From positions 545,285-606,241 of the forward strand of contig LSYV01000006.1 of assembly GCA_001584585.1 (NCBI GenBank): DNA of 60,957 nucleotides. The letters run 5' to 3'. This DNA is from Gonium pectorale. Lineage: Eukaryota > Chlorophyta > Chlorophyceae > Chlamydomonadales > Volvocaceae. The notes beneath the pieces are model-generated. The model was given only the letters and a program-made list of their open reading frames with translations. It made no database searches and had not been told where the DNA came from. The position numbers and the translations under genes were made by a program. The stretch's first letter is position 1. Every line of letters begins with the position of its first letter. This document shows positions 22,108-34,700 of the stretch, one piece after another.

Positions 22108-22154
22108 CCTCTACGGACGTGCACACCCGAGGGTGTGATGTTTCCAGCAGGGCG
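22108..22154 (+). repeat. Dispersed ~46-bp motif, copy 2
   Basis: Starts CCTCTACGGACGTGC and ends GTTTCCAGCAGGGCG. Same orientation as copy 1 at 6738-6783; similarity fades immediately outside. Confidence 0.65.
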
Positions 22155-22547
22155 CCGAGTACAGGGCATGGCGGGCGACGTATACAAGTTGGACAAGGGC
22201 ACTCCATGCCCCCCGCCCCGTGCCGAGGCACCCCCTTCAAGCTACGCCCGTTTCACAGCCTCAATCGGGCATGGCGGCGCAGGGTCGCTGAGTTCTGAAA
22301 GGAGCCGACGGCCGGCGGAGCACAGTGTGACGCATTGGGGCTGTGGGGGGTGGGTTGACAGGCTGCGCCGCCAGCACTGCCGAGGGCAGCTGCTGCAATA
22401 CCAGGGGGTGTTGGCATTCGGCAACGGCCCAGGCTGTGAGCGAGGTGCGTGGGGCGGCAAAATGTGTTCAGCGCAACATGGATGGGTGCACAGTCACACC
22501 CCAGCTGGCTGGGTAGTCTCCAACATGGACGCACTGCGCCGTGCTGG

Positions 22548-22605
22548 CAGGTTACAGGTTACAGGTTACACGTCCGTCAAAGCCGGGGGGGCCATGGACG
22601 GCGGT
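22548..22605 (-). mobile_element. LINE 3'-end relic with (TGTAACC)3 tail
   Basis: Three GGTTACA heptamers on the plus strand (TGTAACC on the minus strand) are followed by GTCAAAGCCGGGG and GGCCATGGACG. The same order (heptamer tail, then CAAAGCCGGG, then GGCAATGGACG) is seen at the 3' end of LINE copy A at 6331-6365. This is probably the extreme 3' end of a related element on the minus strand. No coding part is recognisable beyond it. Confidence 0.6.
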
Positions 22606-22761
22606 GCGCCGGTGCCAGGCGCAGCACAGACTCGCGTACCCTCATGGTGCATGGAACTACCGCACTTCGACACCGTCGCGCGATTTAAACGCCTCCGAGT
22701 TCACCCTTCCAAACCGCCCCAACCCAAACCGCCCCGACCTACGTCCTGCCAGGCAAAAAAC

Positions 22762-22788
22762 GAGAAATCTGCAGAGAAAGAGGGAGCC
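22762..22788 (+). repeat. Dispersed 27-bp repeat, copy 2
   Basis: GAGAAATCTGCAG followed by AGAAAGAGGGAGCC. Identical to copy 3 on the minus strand at 38341-38367. Confidence 0.8.
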
Positions 22789-25498
22789 AGGCAGCACGTG
22801 AGCACACCAGGGGCTCCCGTCGCCACCACATCCACCACGCCAAGCCACACTCCCCAGCTGCACCCCACCTGTCGCCGCCTGGGCACCACACGCTCGCTCG
22901 CCGCCGCCCACTCTTTGATCGGGTCTTGCTGCGACACACCATTACGGCGGGTGGGGAGGCCGGGCTGGGCCGCTGGCGGGAGGAGGAGGACGGCAGTGGC
23001 CTCCTCTGGCCCCGCACTGTCACACCACACGGGTGGTCGCACCACACCGTGGCCGACAGCCGACTAGGGGCACCTCAACCCCGACGCGGCAGTCAGCGTG
23101 TCGTACAGCTACGCACCAGGAGTCCCAACAGCCGCTCCTAGCGCTACGGGATACCGATCCTGCCATCTCGAGCATTACCTTTGCCGGTTGGAAGAATGGG
23201 GATGGAATGGGCTGGCTGCCGGCGATACCGCGCCGTGCACGCAGTATGTCGTGACAGCACCGCAACACCCGCAAGAACCGGCCACACACCCCGGCACGAC
23301 GCCATGGAACGGCTGACGCTGCGTCTGCTGCTATCGCCGAGGAATGGACTGGCAGTTTCCCGGTTTGTAGCTCGGCTCGAGCGAGCACGCCTCAAACCTC
23401 GCGGCCCTGTGCGCGACAACCAACTATGGCATGGGCACGGCCAATCCGAAGCTTGACGGCTTGAGGCCTGGCCGGAGACCGCCCTGTGCCAGGCTTGCCG
23501 CGTTGCCGGAGACACGGCTTCGTCAGGCCCGCAGCTCCGTTCTCCCGGGAGTCTGCATTACCTTCTCAGTGCTTCACGCCCTCCTCCATGCCCCGCACCC
23601 CAGAAGCCTCCCCACAGCCCACCTGGGGTCCTGGGCAACCCCAATCACACAGCTGCCCGCTACGGAGACGGGTACGCCCGTCCCCTTGATACACGCCAGG
23701 GCAAGCCCTGCGTTACCTTACTGTCACAGCGGTCCGTTTATGGCCCGGTCCCCGCTTGCGACAACATCCGTAGATCGAGGCATGCTCCGTGCGGGGGCGG
23801 AGGACCCATGGTCAGGGCGGCCCACGAAAGTGAGCCCACGCCAGCCTCACGGTCGTGGGTCATTGTTCGTCCAAACGAAAGATTGGCCGTTTTGGCGGAC
23901 ATGGACTTACGACTAGAAACCCCCGCTCGGTGGTTTGAACGAGCGGCAGGCAGGGCCCTTGTGTGCAGCGGACCCTGCTAGGCGCTGAACGAAAGGTCCC
24001 GCCCGCTGGGCGGGCTCCAACGAAAGCCCGTAGCCATTCGTCGCAGAGAAGGTAACGAGGCTGGCCCCCGCCCACCCGCCCGTCGTGCCGCGTGTCAGCC
24101 GGACCAGGCCACCCGAGCCTCTCTTCTGACTGTTGGGCTGCTAAAGTGATTGCCGTGTCGGCCGGCGGGAGCACAAGGGCGGGGGGCACGAAGGCACGCC
24201 CCCGCACTCAAGGGTCGAGGCAACAGGTCCCCGGCTCCCCACCTGACGGTTCAGGCGGTGGCTCCCGAAGGAACCCTCCTCAGCAGCCGGTGTGCCCCTA
24301 CGCGATCCCATGTGGTGCACACACATGTCAACGGACCTGTCCGAGCCCCACCTTTGGAGGCACCCCCCGGCAGCCCCGACACAGCGATGGCAGCCTCCCC
24401 CAGCCGCTGCCCCAGCAGCTGAACGCGGAGTGGGGCCAGGCATGGAGCGGCAGGCGCGTGCCGAGTAGCCTGCAGCGTGAGTCGGCAACTGGGGGCGCGC
24501 GGGACCAACAAGGCCAGCCGCTCGCGCGCTTGTGCAAGTGCGGTGGCCGTACCTCATGCTGTGCAGTACCGCATGCGTGGTGCAGAGGACGGACGGTCGA
24601 GGGGTGTGCGCGTGTGGCGGCGGTGGTGCGGCTTTCCGCCAGTAAATCACTAGGGGGCATGGCAGCGGGAACGCCGTGGCAAACTCTCACGACGGTGCAA
24701 CACTGCCTCGCGGTCGCAGCAGGTCGCGCCGCGACCGGTTACAGGAGAGGCGGCGACGGCTCGTGGGCTGTACACCCAACGAACGAATGTACGGTAGTCG
24801 TACTTGTACGGATTATGCGCCGGAAGTCTAGATCGTCAGGGCTTGTCACAGGACTCCAGCCACAATGAATGCAATCACGGCCTTCCGCGTCCATTAGCGG
24901 GTCACCGGATGCCTATATCAATGTCTTGCGCACCACCGATCGATACCAGCGTCCTATGCACGCGCCTAGCTATGTGCGCATGAGCAGCGCCCGGCCCGTG
25001 ACCGCGCCCGGCCTGCCCACGGGGCTCTCGTGAGCTCTCTAGATCATGTTCCTCCACACCTCGGTTCCCCTGCGCTCGTTCGTTCGCTAGACCGGCACGG
25101 CCCACAACGCCGCCATCGCGGCGCCTCAGTGCCTTGCTTCTATATACAAAACGCCCATTCGGCGATGCCCCCCACTGCTAACAGTGCGTTCACGGTCAAC
25201 CGTTTGCTCGTTTCAACCCCCCTACAAACAGCCTCGCCTGCACGGTGTGCTCAGCACCAGGGGGCCTCCCCGGACCGCCTGCCCCCTACCCCATAAATCC
25301 GGGGCCCGGTCTCTCACCCGCTCGCTCCCTTGCATTGCCATGACCTCCCTCCTTGCCCCCCCTCTTCCAGCTGTACCCAAGCGCGCCAGTGCAACGCCGC
25401 ACCGGCACCCCCTATTCCCCCCTGCGCCCACGGAGCCCGGGACCATGGACCCCACCACCATCATCGGGCAGGCTTCGCCACCAACCCGCCCCCGTGCC
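22789..25498. other. Gene-poor stretch
   Basis: No supportable gene. The longest frame (plus, about 24092-24868) has weak Cys clusters (CKCGGRTSCC) but no family resemblance and no exon structure. The minus frames opposite it are equally plausible or implausible. The right end, 25000-25498, is C-rich and is presumably 3' UTR of the PC-esterase gene. Confidence 0.5.
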
Positions 25499-27870
25499 TC
25501 ACTGGCCGGCTGTTGCGACCCCTATCTGGACCCCCGCGCCCTGCTCTGTGCCCGCACCCGCGCCCGTCCCTGCAGCCTGCCCCTGCCCCACCACCGCCGC
25601 CGCCGCCACCTCGCGCAGCCTATCCTCCGAGCACAGGGTGTGCAGCACGGACGTCAGCTGCGCCACGCCGACCGGGCCTGTGTTGGCGAAGTGCACCCCG
25701 TCCCAGGTGCCCTCCAGGAGCACCGCCGCCGCGCTCCACGTGTCAATCAGCGGAATCGCCTCGGCCTCCCCGTCCCCACCTCCCGGCCCCCAGCCCTGCC
25801 GTAACGCGGCCTCCGCCTCAGAAGATGTCACCGCCGCTGCCTCCGCGTGCAACCAGCGCCGCCCCCTCGCCCCCTTTGCACTGTACCGGCGCCGCTGAGC
25901 CGCGGCGGCGGCGGTGGGCCCTGCGTCCGGGTGCCGCAACGTGTACGGCAGGTCCCCGCTCGGCCGACGCTGCAGAGCGCGGGCGCGCGCCCGCCGCCGG
26001 CTCGACCACCGCCCGGAGTACGGCTGCCGCTCAGCCGCCAAGGCCACTGCCGCCGCAGCCGCCGCGTCCAGTTCCTGCGCTCCCAACGACCGGCCGCTGG
26101 GCCCTGCCCCACCCGCTGTCCCTGTCCCCGCCGCCGGCGCCATCCCCGACGCCGCTGTCGCCGTCTCCGCAGCCGGCGCCGTCCCCGCCGACGGGTCCAC
26201 CCCTGCCACCCCTGCCACAGGCGCCGCCTGCGCGTCCGCCGCTGGCGCGGCGGCCTCCGCCTCCTCCGCCTCGCCCAGCGCGCCGCTCATGACGTCGGCT
26301 GCCAACCGATTGTACAGCAGCATCAGCGGATCCGTACGCCAGTCTACGCCGGCTGACTCCAGCCACGCCTTGAGCGAGGGGCTGCACGTGGTCAGCCAGT
26401 ACACCCGCACGCCGTACTGCCGGCGTAACGCCAGAAGGCGGCGCCGCACGCGCAGCAGCTGCGCCAGGTACTGCCCGGCGCTGAAGGGCGCGGGGCCCGC
26501 CCTGTACGACGCCGGCCACTGCCCAAAGTTGACCACGACGTCCGTGCAGTGCCGACCCAGCGGGTCGGCGCCGTCCGGCTCCGGCTCCGGCCAGTCGTAG
26601 CCGTACACCAGGCGGTAGTACCGCGACGACACGGAGGGCAGCACCTGCTTGGCGGTGTTGTTGACGGAGCGGCGGTAGCCGCTGCGCCACAGGGCCAGAC
26701 TGTTGTGCAGGTAGCGCGAGTGGGAGTCGCCGACGAAGCAGACGTGCCGGCCGGGCGGCAGGCAGGTGCCCGGCTCCACAGCCGCCTCCGCCAGCGCCTC
26801 GGAGCGGCGCTCGGGCTGCCCCGCGTCCTGCTGCTGCGGGAACTGGTGCGGATACTGCTGCCACGGCGCGGTGTGGGAGGCGCCGGTCCCGGGTACGAGG
26901 TCCGCGAGGTCGGGGTCGGAGTCGGGGAGGGCACCGCCGCCGGCGGCGCGGTGATGCCCGCGACGGCGCGCAGGCGGCAGCCGTCGGGCCGCCAGTGCAT
27001 GGTCGCGGGGAAGGGCGCGCCGCGGAGCGGCGCTCGGTCGAGCGTGCGGCAGTCGTGCACCGTGTGGTTGAAGACGCAGGTGCGCAGCAGCGCGGCGGCC
27101 GCCGCCGCGTCTGCGTCGTCCGCTGGCGGCCAGCGGGCGAAGCGCCAGCGGCCCGGGAGCGGCCCCGTGTCGGGGCACAAGGGGAGGGTGCTCGGCGGCG
27201 CCTCCGGCGCCGTGGCGCCGCTCGCGACGACCGCGGCGGTATCCGGCTCGCGCGCCCATGCCTGCGCCACGGCGCCGGCGGAGACCTCCGCCGGGACGGT
27301 GAGGGTGAGGAAGCCGGTCCAGGGGGCGGCCACGGCCTTGCTCGTGTTGGGGGCGGCGAAGGAGAAGCTGGTATAGAGCATGAGCAGCTCGATGGAGTAG
27401 CGCCCCGGGCCCGGCAGCTTGTACGTCGCAACCGCGAGGCCGGGCTGGCAGTACGCAACGCCGAGGACCCATAGCTGGCCTGATCCCAGAATACGTAGCC
27501 GGTATACCGCGGCGCCTCGCAGCTCGTGCGGCTGCAGCCCGGCGGCATCATCGGTCCGCTCCATGACGAGCACGCCCGCTGCGCGACGGCGCATGCAGTT
27601 GTGCACAACCACCGGCAGCGCCTCGCTGACGTGCTTGGTGCACTTGGCACCCACAAGCGCATGAAAGCCCGCGTAGCATGTCTCCGCGCCGTGCGGGCCG
27701 CCCGGAAACAGCGGCGGGCCAATCCCCAGCAGGTTTGGCCATGATGTCAGGTGGGTATTGATTGGATCAATCAGCGGAAGCCCTTGAAGGGCGCTCGCGA
27801 GCCATGGTAGTGAGAGGAGAAGCGACGCAAGCGCAAACCAAGCGGGTAAGGTTTCATAGCTACCGTTCAT
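25499..27870 (-). CDS. Secreted PC-esterase / TBL-like protein
   Basis: Two exons, 27870-26935 and 26842-25499, separated by a 92-base intron (26934-26843, GTGCCC...CACCAG). The join restores one frame of 759 aa from what looks at first like a frameshift. ATG 27870 begins a signal peptide (WFALASLLLSLPWLASA). A beta-sandwich-like segment follows (YRLRILGSGQLW, LPGPGRYSIELLMLY, about 110-210). Then comes the CAS1/TBL-style lead GRWRFARWPP...MHWRPDGCRL (about 235-305). The esterase core has CFVGDSHSRYLHNSL (Ser near residue 350), VVVNFGQWP (about 411) and a late DTWS...WDGVHF pair (Asp and His near 676 and 694), giving a complete GDSx Ser-Asp-His set. Family members O-acetylate or deacetylate wall or glycoprotein sugars in the secretory pathway; the substrate is unknown. 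A disordered Ala/Gly/Pro insert (about 490-640) interrupts the core. Confidence is lower for the precise acceptor, since AGs 9 and 12 bases on also keep frame. Confidence 0.82.
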
Positions 27871-28002
27871 GTAGGGCTAGGAAAACTGCGGTCATCACAC
27901 GCGCGCGAGCTCAAGCCAGAAACTGGGAAAGCAGGTGCGCTTACGAACGCCGTTCGCAGGTGTGCGGTTGAGTTAATACGTTGTCTGGTTGTCATAAGTC
28001 GC

Positions 28003-28007
28003 TTACA
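28003..28007 (-). terminator. Putative polyadenylation signal (TGTAA) for histidyl-tRNA synthetase
   Basis: Nearest TGTAA on the minus strand past the stop at 28792, about 785 bases away; a long but not exceptional algal 3' UTR. Motif-based only. Confidence 0.25.
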
Positions 28008-28544
28008 AGACCTTAGGGAGGCGGGGCCACTTAGCCAACCGCAATACGGCACACCAGTACAAAACCCAAACTCGCTCACTCCCGCTCGGACCCTCACTAC
28101 TCGCTTGCGGTTGGTTGCACAAAAACTCCCTCCACTCAACCCCGCACCCACGTGTGCAGCGGTTGTCGACATGCCCACATGCGCCGTCAGTCCGCAAGCC
28201 CCCCTGCTGCTCAGCAGCCCTCACGAGTGTGCAAACTGTATCACGCCACGTGGGGAGCGAGTTGCACCGCGACCACCCCCGCGACCACATCAGCTGCCGA
28301 CCGCTGCCCGCTCCCTTCCCGGCAGCTCCCTGCTCGCCTTCTGGGTGCGCGCAACACCTGCCGCACGCCCCCGCAGCACTCATGCTATGTCCGTCCGACA
28401 GCACCTTCGGCCGCGAGTGACTGCATTTGCCAGGTGTCCAACAGCCGCTCAAGTCGCACCACATCAGCAAGTCCGCAGCCACCCCTGACTTGCTGCCGAC
28501 TCGGCCCCGCTGCTCAAGTTATTGTGCCCGCACACGCCATGCCA

Positions 28545-28575
28545 ACGCTCGTCGTATGCGTTTTCCTTATCAACA
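28545..28575 (+). repeat. Dispersed 31-bp motif, copy 2
   Basis: Starts ACGCTCGTCGTATGCG and ends TTATCAACA, one base different from 20393-20423. It sits in the 3' UTR region of the synthetase gene. Confidence 0.75.
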
Positions 28576-28791
28576 ACATGCCAACAAACCGGGTGCAACA
28601 TTCCGCTCACTGTGTCGCCCACACCCGGAGTCGGGGGGCCGCCAGCTGCCTGCCGGCGGCCGCCGTAGGAGACACGCCTGCCGCGCCTAGCCGCGCCGCG
28701 GCAGCGGCCCGTCCTCCCTGGGCGTGCCCCTCCCCCACCAATGCCACCACCAACCCCCACCACCACCACCACCACCGCCGGCGGCGGCGGC

Positions 28792-31700
28792 TCACAGCGA
28801 GTCAGCGGGCACCTCGGCCTGCTCGAACTTTGCGAGGTCCTTGACCACCACGTTGCCGCGCTCCCACTCACTGGCGCCCACCAGCACCAGCCGGGAGGCA
28901 TGCAACTTCTCAGCGTGCTGTGTGTGTTTGGCGGGGAGGGGATGAGGAGGGGGCGAGCAGGTTGGAGAGCGTGGGGCGGGGCGGGGGAACGCGTGGCGCC
29001 CGGCGCCGTCGGACGAATGCCATGGGCTGCCGCTGAAGTGTTCCTTCTCCTGCTTTCCTGCTCGCCTGCCTGCCTGATAGCAGTGCAATATTACGCACAG
29101 ATCGCATTGATCGCATAAGGCACGCGCACATGCTGCTATGCATGTAGAACAACACCCGCCCAAATTGGGCCAGGGGTTGCCGGCAAGGACGTGTTTGCTT
29201 GCTGTCCTGTTGCAGAACTGTTGGAGCGCGCTGTCCCGCATATGGGTAGCGACCGCCAGGCCTCGCTTGCCAGCTTGCTTCCCGCCACCCTCGCTCCGCT
29301 GCATCGTCTTTCAGCACGCCGTTCGCATACCTAAGTGTCCCCCTGCGCCCGCCCCCTCCGCCCGGCCCCCTCCGCGCGCCCCCTCCGCAAACCTTGAACG
29401 CCCACTTCATCTTCTTGGCCTCAAGCACCAGGTCCACCCGCCGGCCCGCCCGCCGCAGCCGCGAAGCGATGCCCGCGGCGGCGGGGCGAAGCGAGGCGTC
29501 CAGCGGCACCACCACGTCGTCAACCTGCGCCGGCCGACCGAGCAGCGCGAAAGCGGGGGCGGGAGGGGAATGAATCGCGGCGCGGGGGGCGTCCACCTGC
29601 AACGGAGCTTGAAGGGATGCAAGAAACAGGATTCGGTAGAAAAGGCCTGGACGCCAGCTGCGTGAGAAGCTTGGTGGGGCACGTGCATCCCGGGTGGTTC
29701 CAAGCCGACCCGTCCAAGCGCGCAACTAGGAAAGGGATGGGAGGAATAACAACAGCGCTCGTAAGCCCGGCCGCCCGCCCGCCAAAGGAGAACCGAACGA
29801 GAGGACGAGCAGCAACCGGGCGCGGACAACACGGAAGGGGGCAGCTGGCGAGCTTCAGCACACACCACGTTTTGCGCACGCCGTTTGCACTGCCAACGCC
29901 CTAGAACACAGCCCCTGACCACCCCACCCACCCACCCACCCACCGTGTGCGGCGGCGCGGGAAGCTTGCCCTTGTCCTTGAGCAGCTCCACGATAACCGC
30001 GTCGCCGAAGCCGAACCCGACCATGGGCGAGTCCGCGCCGCCCAGCGACCCCAGAAGCCGGTCGTAGCGGCCGCCCCCGCAGATGGCCCGCAGCTGGCCG
30101 GCCCGGTCAAAGCCCTCAAACACCACGCCCGTGTAGTAGGCCAGGCCGCGGACCACGCTGGGGTCAAACACCAGCCAGTCCTGCGGAGCGGATCGGGGTG
30201 GGGGTTTTGAGAGCAGTGGCGGGTTGTGGGGGGGGGGTTGGAAGAAGAGGAAGCACCGGCATGCAGCAGTACTCTCCCGTCGACGCGCTCCCGCGCAACA
30301 CGCCCTCGGGCATTCCGCGCCCTAGACACCCACCCCCTCCCAACATGGGCCCTCCGGGCGCCTCACCCCGCCCCCAGACGACTCGTCCCCACCCTACCCC
30401 TGATGCCGCAGCACCTCCACACACCCCTCCTCCGCAACCCCCTACTACGCCAAGGCCGCCGCAAGATCACGCACCCGCTTTGCGATACGGTGTCACGCGT
30501 TCTCCAATCCGTATCCTTTTTTCGCAAACCCGCCCAACCCCCCTGCTCTCCTCGTACCGTCACTCCTGGCACCCTCCACCGCCTATCTGTCCGGCCCAAG
30601 CGGCCCGCGCGGAGCCCGGCCCGCGCCCCCACACACCGCCCCCCCCCTGCGCGATGGGCGCGCCCCAGCGTGCCGGCCGCGTCGCCTCTGTCCCCTTCCC
30701 CGACGCGACGACCCGGCCGTCCCTTTCCTGCTCCGCACCTTGTAGCCGTACCCTTCGGCCAGCTCGAACAGGCGGTTAAGGTCTGCAACCGCCTCGCTGT
30801 CCCTGCCCACCAGATCCCCCAGCGCTTCCAGCGAGCGGAGCGACAGGGCAGACAGCACGCCGTCGATGGTCGCGGCGGGGACGCCCAGCGCCGCCAGCTC
30901 CTCCTCCACCTTCTCCCTGAGGAGGACGAGGAAGGAGAGCGGGCGATGACGACGGGTGGGCGGCGGGAGAGGGTGAGCCCGCGGTTGGGAGGGAGGGTCC
31001 GCGCGCCCGCACCATTGCGTTCCTGGGTTACTCGGTCCTTAGGCCCCGCCCGATCCCCGACACCCCCGGCCCCAGCCGGGGCGCCCGCCCTCAGCACTTT
31101 GGAGCCGAGAGCAGAAGGGCAGGCGCAAAGGGTGAAAGGGTGTTGGCACGGGGAGCTTGCATGGGGAGTGTGTAGGGACACCCCGCCAATGCCTTCCAAA
31201 TCCACTACCCCCCCGCCAACCCAGCCGACCCGGGCCTGTATGCCACCGCCTCTCGCCCCGCCCCACCTCCTTTCGGCATGTTGGCGGATAAGCTCTTGAC
31301 AGATACCCCCGACCCCTAAGCAGCCACACACCCTCACGGTATGAATGCACACGCCACTCCGGCCCTCGGCACCTCCCCCCTGCGCCACCAGCCACCCCCA
31401 CCTCGGCAGCTTGTCCAGCTTATCCACGATGACGCAAACGCGCGCAAAGGACTCGGGCGGCACCCCGTACTGGGTCAGCACCGACTGGAGCACCTGCGGA
31501 GAGACGGCAGGGTCACGGGGGAGGGGCAGTGTAGCGGATGGGGGGGGTCAAGAGGTTGGAAGGCGCCTCACCGGATGGAGGCCTGCGGTGCCATCCCATC
31601 CCCGGTGGTGGTGGAGGGGGGGGGGGCGTGCGTGCAGCGGATGGCAGGAGCGGTGACGGGAGGGCTGAGGATTTGGGAGGAGGGATTGGAGGAAGGTCCT

Positions 31701-34700
31701 CAAGCGCAGCGGGCGTTGAGCACAGCGCAGAGCCATACATAACACGCAGAGCCAGGCCCGCGGCATTAGAGTTCTCCTTCGCCACCGACGCCAGCTCGCG
31801 CCCGCCCCACGCAGCCCTCCTCCCCGCCACCGTCCCCGTCCGCCCTCCCTCGCCGCTGCCAGCCAGCGGCTCCATCGCCTCCCTGGCGTCGGCCCTTGTC
31901 CCCATGCCGCCCCCCAAGCCCCCACCCGCCACCTTTGGCCCGTCCCCTCCGGCCGACGCAGGGACCCCGCCCCCGTCTTCCCCTTCGCCTGCGCCTGCAC
32001 TGTCCACCAAATGGCATCGGGACGGCGTGTGCCTCAGGCATCCCCAGCGTTGTCCCTTCCCGCGTTTTGGACCCCACCCCTTTTCTCTCCACCTCCTTGG
32101 CTACCCGTCATCGTGCAGCTTGCCCACGGACTGAGTACCCTCCACCCACTCGCAGCCATACAGTCCGCCCGCTTACCTTCCTGCTGGACACCTTGCTCCG
32201 CCCGGCAGACCGAATGCCCGGCCCTGTGGCCCGCCCCGCCCCTCCCACTCGCCTGCGGCAGACGCCCGGAACCCCCTTCGCCTGCGCTCGCTGTACGCCG
32301 AATGGGAGGGCGACGACATGCGCCGCGGGCTTCCCTTGCAATGCCATCACCTTAGCCCAACTGCCTCCTCCACCCCTCCACCCGCACAGCCCGCCCCCTC
32401 CTCTCCGCGCACTCACCTTCCTGCTGGACACCTTGATGCCCACGTCCTCCTTGGTCAGCCCCACCCGCTCGAACAACGCCACGATGGCGGCCAGCAGCTC
32501 CGCCTCCGCCTCCACGCCCGGCACCCCGATGATGTCCATGTTCCACTGGTAGTGCTCGCGCCTGCGTACGGCAGTACGAGGCCAGATGACTTAACAGGCG
32601 TTCTCACTAGAGAAGCTTGAGGCGCGTGCCACCCCGAGCCGGGAAGGGGGCGGGGTGGTGGAGTTGGGTGGAGGAACGGGGCGCGACGCGAAGCACATAC
32701 GCGAGTCGCATGGGCAACATGAGGCCTTGAGGACGGCTGCTGTGGAAGGGGTCCGTGTGGCTCCAAAGGACGGCATTTGGTCAACTTGCTGCAAACCGGA
32801 GCCCGCCCGGCTGTCCCTGGCCACCGCCCGGACGCGATGCGCTGCTCTGCCCCAAGCACCCTTCAATGCTTCTGGCTCCCCTCCCACCGTCGCCACCAAT
32901 GTTACAGTACCAGGCTGCCCCTTACCCTGGCCCTCCTCCCGCCGTCCCGTTCTTGTCCACTCCACCAGCAACCTCTTCACTGCCGCCCGGCGCGTCGCAG
33001 TCCACCGGCCCCACTCGCCCCGCCCCCGCCGGCCCTGCACGCCCACCTGCGGCCGCGCGTCGTCCGCTCGTACCGCCAGCACTGCCCGATCGCAAACCAC
33101 TTGGCGGGCAGCGTGAGCGCCTTGCCCCGCTGCAGCACCAGGCGGGCCAGCGAGGGAGTCAGCTCGGGGCGCAGAGCCACGCGCCGCTGGCCCTTGTCCT
33201 GCGGGGTGGTGGGGTGGGCGAGCGGGGCGGGGTGGGGTCGGAGCGGGGCGGGATGGTATGGAGTGGGTATGGAGTGCTGGGTTTAGGGAAGCGGATTGTG
33301 GCGACGGGGAGGGGGTCGGGGTGGCGGGGAGGGGCTTCGCGGTCAGGGCCGCAGGGCCCGCAGGGGCGGGGGAAGGGGCCGAGGTCCACGGGCGGAATTC
33401 AGGGGTACCGTAGGAGGCGGTGGCGGCTTTGTGTCCACCGCACCCCGCGGATCTGTCAACCAGGCGCTCCCGCGTCCTCACTCCCTGCCGCGCCGCGCCC
33501 CTCGCGAGGAGGACCACCACGCCCGAACCCGCGCCCCGCCTGCACCCCTCCTCCGCGGGGGGCCGGGGGGTGGGGCGCGGATCCCGGCCGCCAGCCAGCG
33601 ATCCCGGCGTCCACCCACTAGCCGATGGCCAGCTGCAACCTCCACAGCGCTGCCCCGCTTCACAGGGTAGCACAAGCCCAGCAAGCAAACATATGGGATC
33701 ATTTCCAGCCCCTCGCCCGTGCGGGAATGCCGGACGCGGGCTCTGGGCTCAAGAGGCGCCCGGCCCCCAGCTCGTCCCGACCTCGCCCCTTGAGCTCACG
33801 AAGCGCCCAACGCCCCCGCCCCAGTGCAGCCCGGCCCAGCCCCCACCTCGAAGTTGTAGAGCTGGTCGGTGATCTCCTCGCCCGCCTTGCGCACAAAGAG
33901 CTCCTCGCTCTCCAGCACGGGCGCGTCAAACTGCTCGAAGCCGAAGGACGCGCTCACAGCCGCGAACTCGCCAAACAGCCAGTTGCGCAGGCGCATGTCC
34001 TCGGGAAAAAAGTCTCGCGTGCCTGGCCGACAGGGCGACGGGGGTGGAGGGTGATGGGCGCCCATGTGAGCGTACTGGAGCTTGATGACGCGAGGAGGGG
34101 CTAGGAGCCTGTAGCAATCTCCCATCCGTCTGGCGAGGGCGGGGCGGGCGAGTGGGCAGCACAAGGGCCCGCCGCGGAGGCGCAGAAGGGGGGATTCTAG
34201 TCCGGGGTGCTGACCACCGGGTTCCAGGCCGGAGACCGGGCAGTGGGGGGCGCGGGCGGGCAGGGCAGGGCAAGGCCGTGCTGGCGGGGCGGGGCCGCCC
34301 CTCGCCCGCCTGCCGGGCCGTTGCTCGCCTGTCGCCCCACTCCGTCCGTACATGTCCCTGGTAAGGCCCCGGCCCCGGATCCCGGGCCTCTGGGCCCCCG
34401 AACCGCCCCCAGTATGCTCGGCACAGCCGGTGCTCCGCATGGCCCCACACCCGTCCCGCAGCGCCGGCCGTCCACGCCGCCAAAGGCGCCCCATGCCGAC
34501 GCCGCAGGCCGCGGGCACTCCCCATGTACGGCTCCCAGGGCAGCGCTGCCCCTTTGGTACAATTTTCCGTCCCCGCGCCGGGACCCTCTTCTGGAACGCT
34601 ATGGCGGGAGCCCGCACCTCGTGGTGGCTGCGTGTCAATCATTCCCTTCTCGCTGCGCCCCGTCGAGTCCGGCGCCTTTGAGGTGACCTTACGGGCGTTA

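Larger units (their letters stand above)
27871..28791. other. Spacer between PC-esterase and histidyl-tRNA synthetase genes
   Basis: Holds the 5' flank of the PC-esterase gene and the 3' UTR of the synthetase, both transcribed leftward. A copy of the dispersed 31-bp motif lies at 28545-28575 and a CCA-repeat at 28740-28780. No further gene seen. Confidence 0.55.

Noticed and set aside
21746..22138. 130-codon plus frame in a less GC-rich patch
   Set aside because: Composition is unusual but no family, start context or splice partner could be identified; kept as unexplained spacer.
24092..24868. 258-codon plus frame with Cys clusters
   Set aside because: No recognisable zinc spacing and equally long frames on the opposite strand; surrounding DNA is transposon debris.
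25499..27870. Frameshift pseudogene call for the PC-esterase
   Set aside because: A GT..AG intron of 92 bases restores phase exactly, so a frameshift is not needed.
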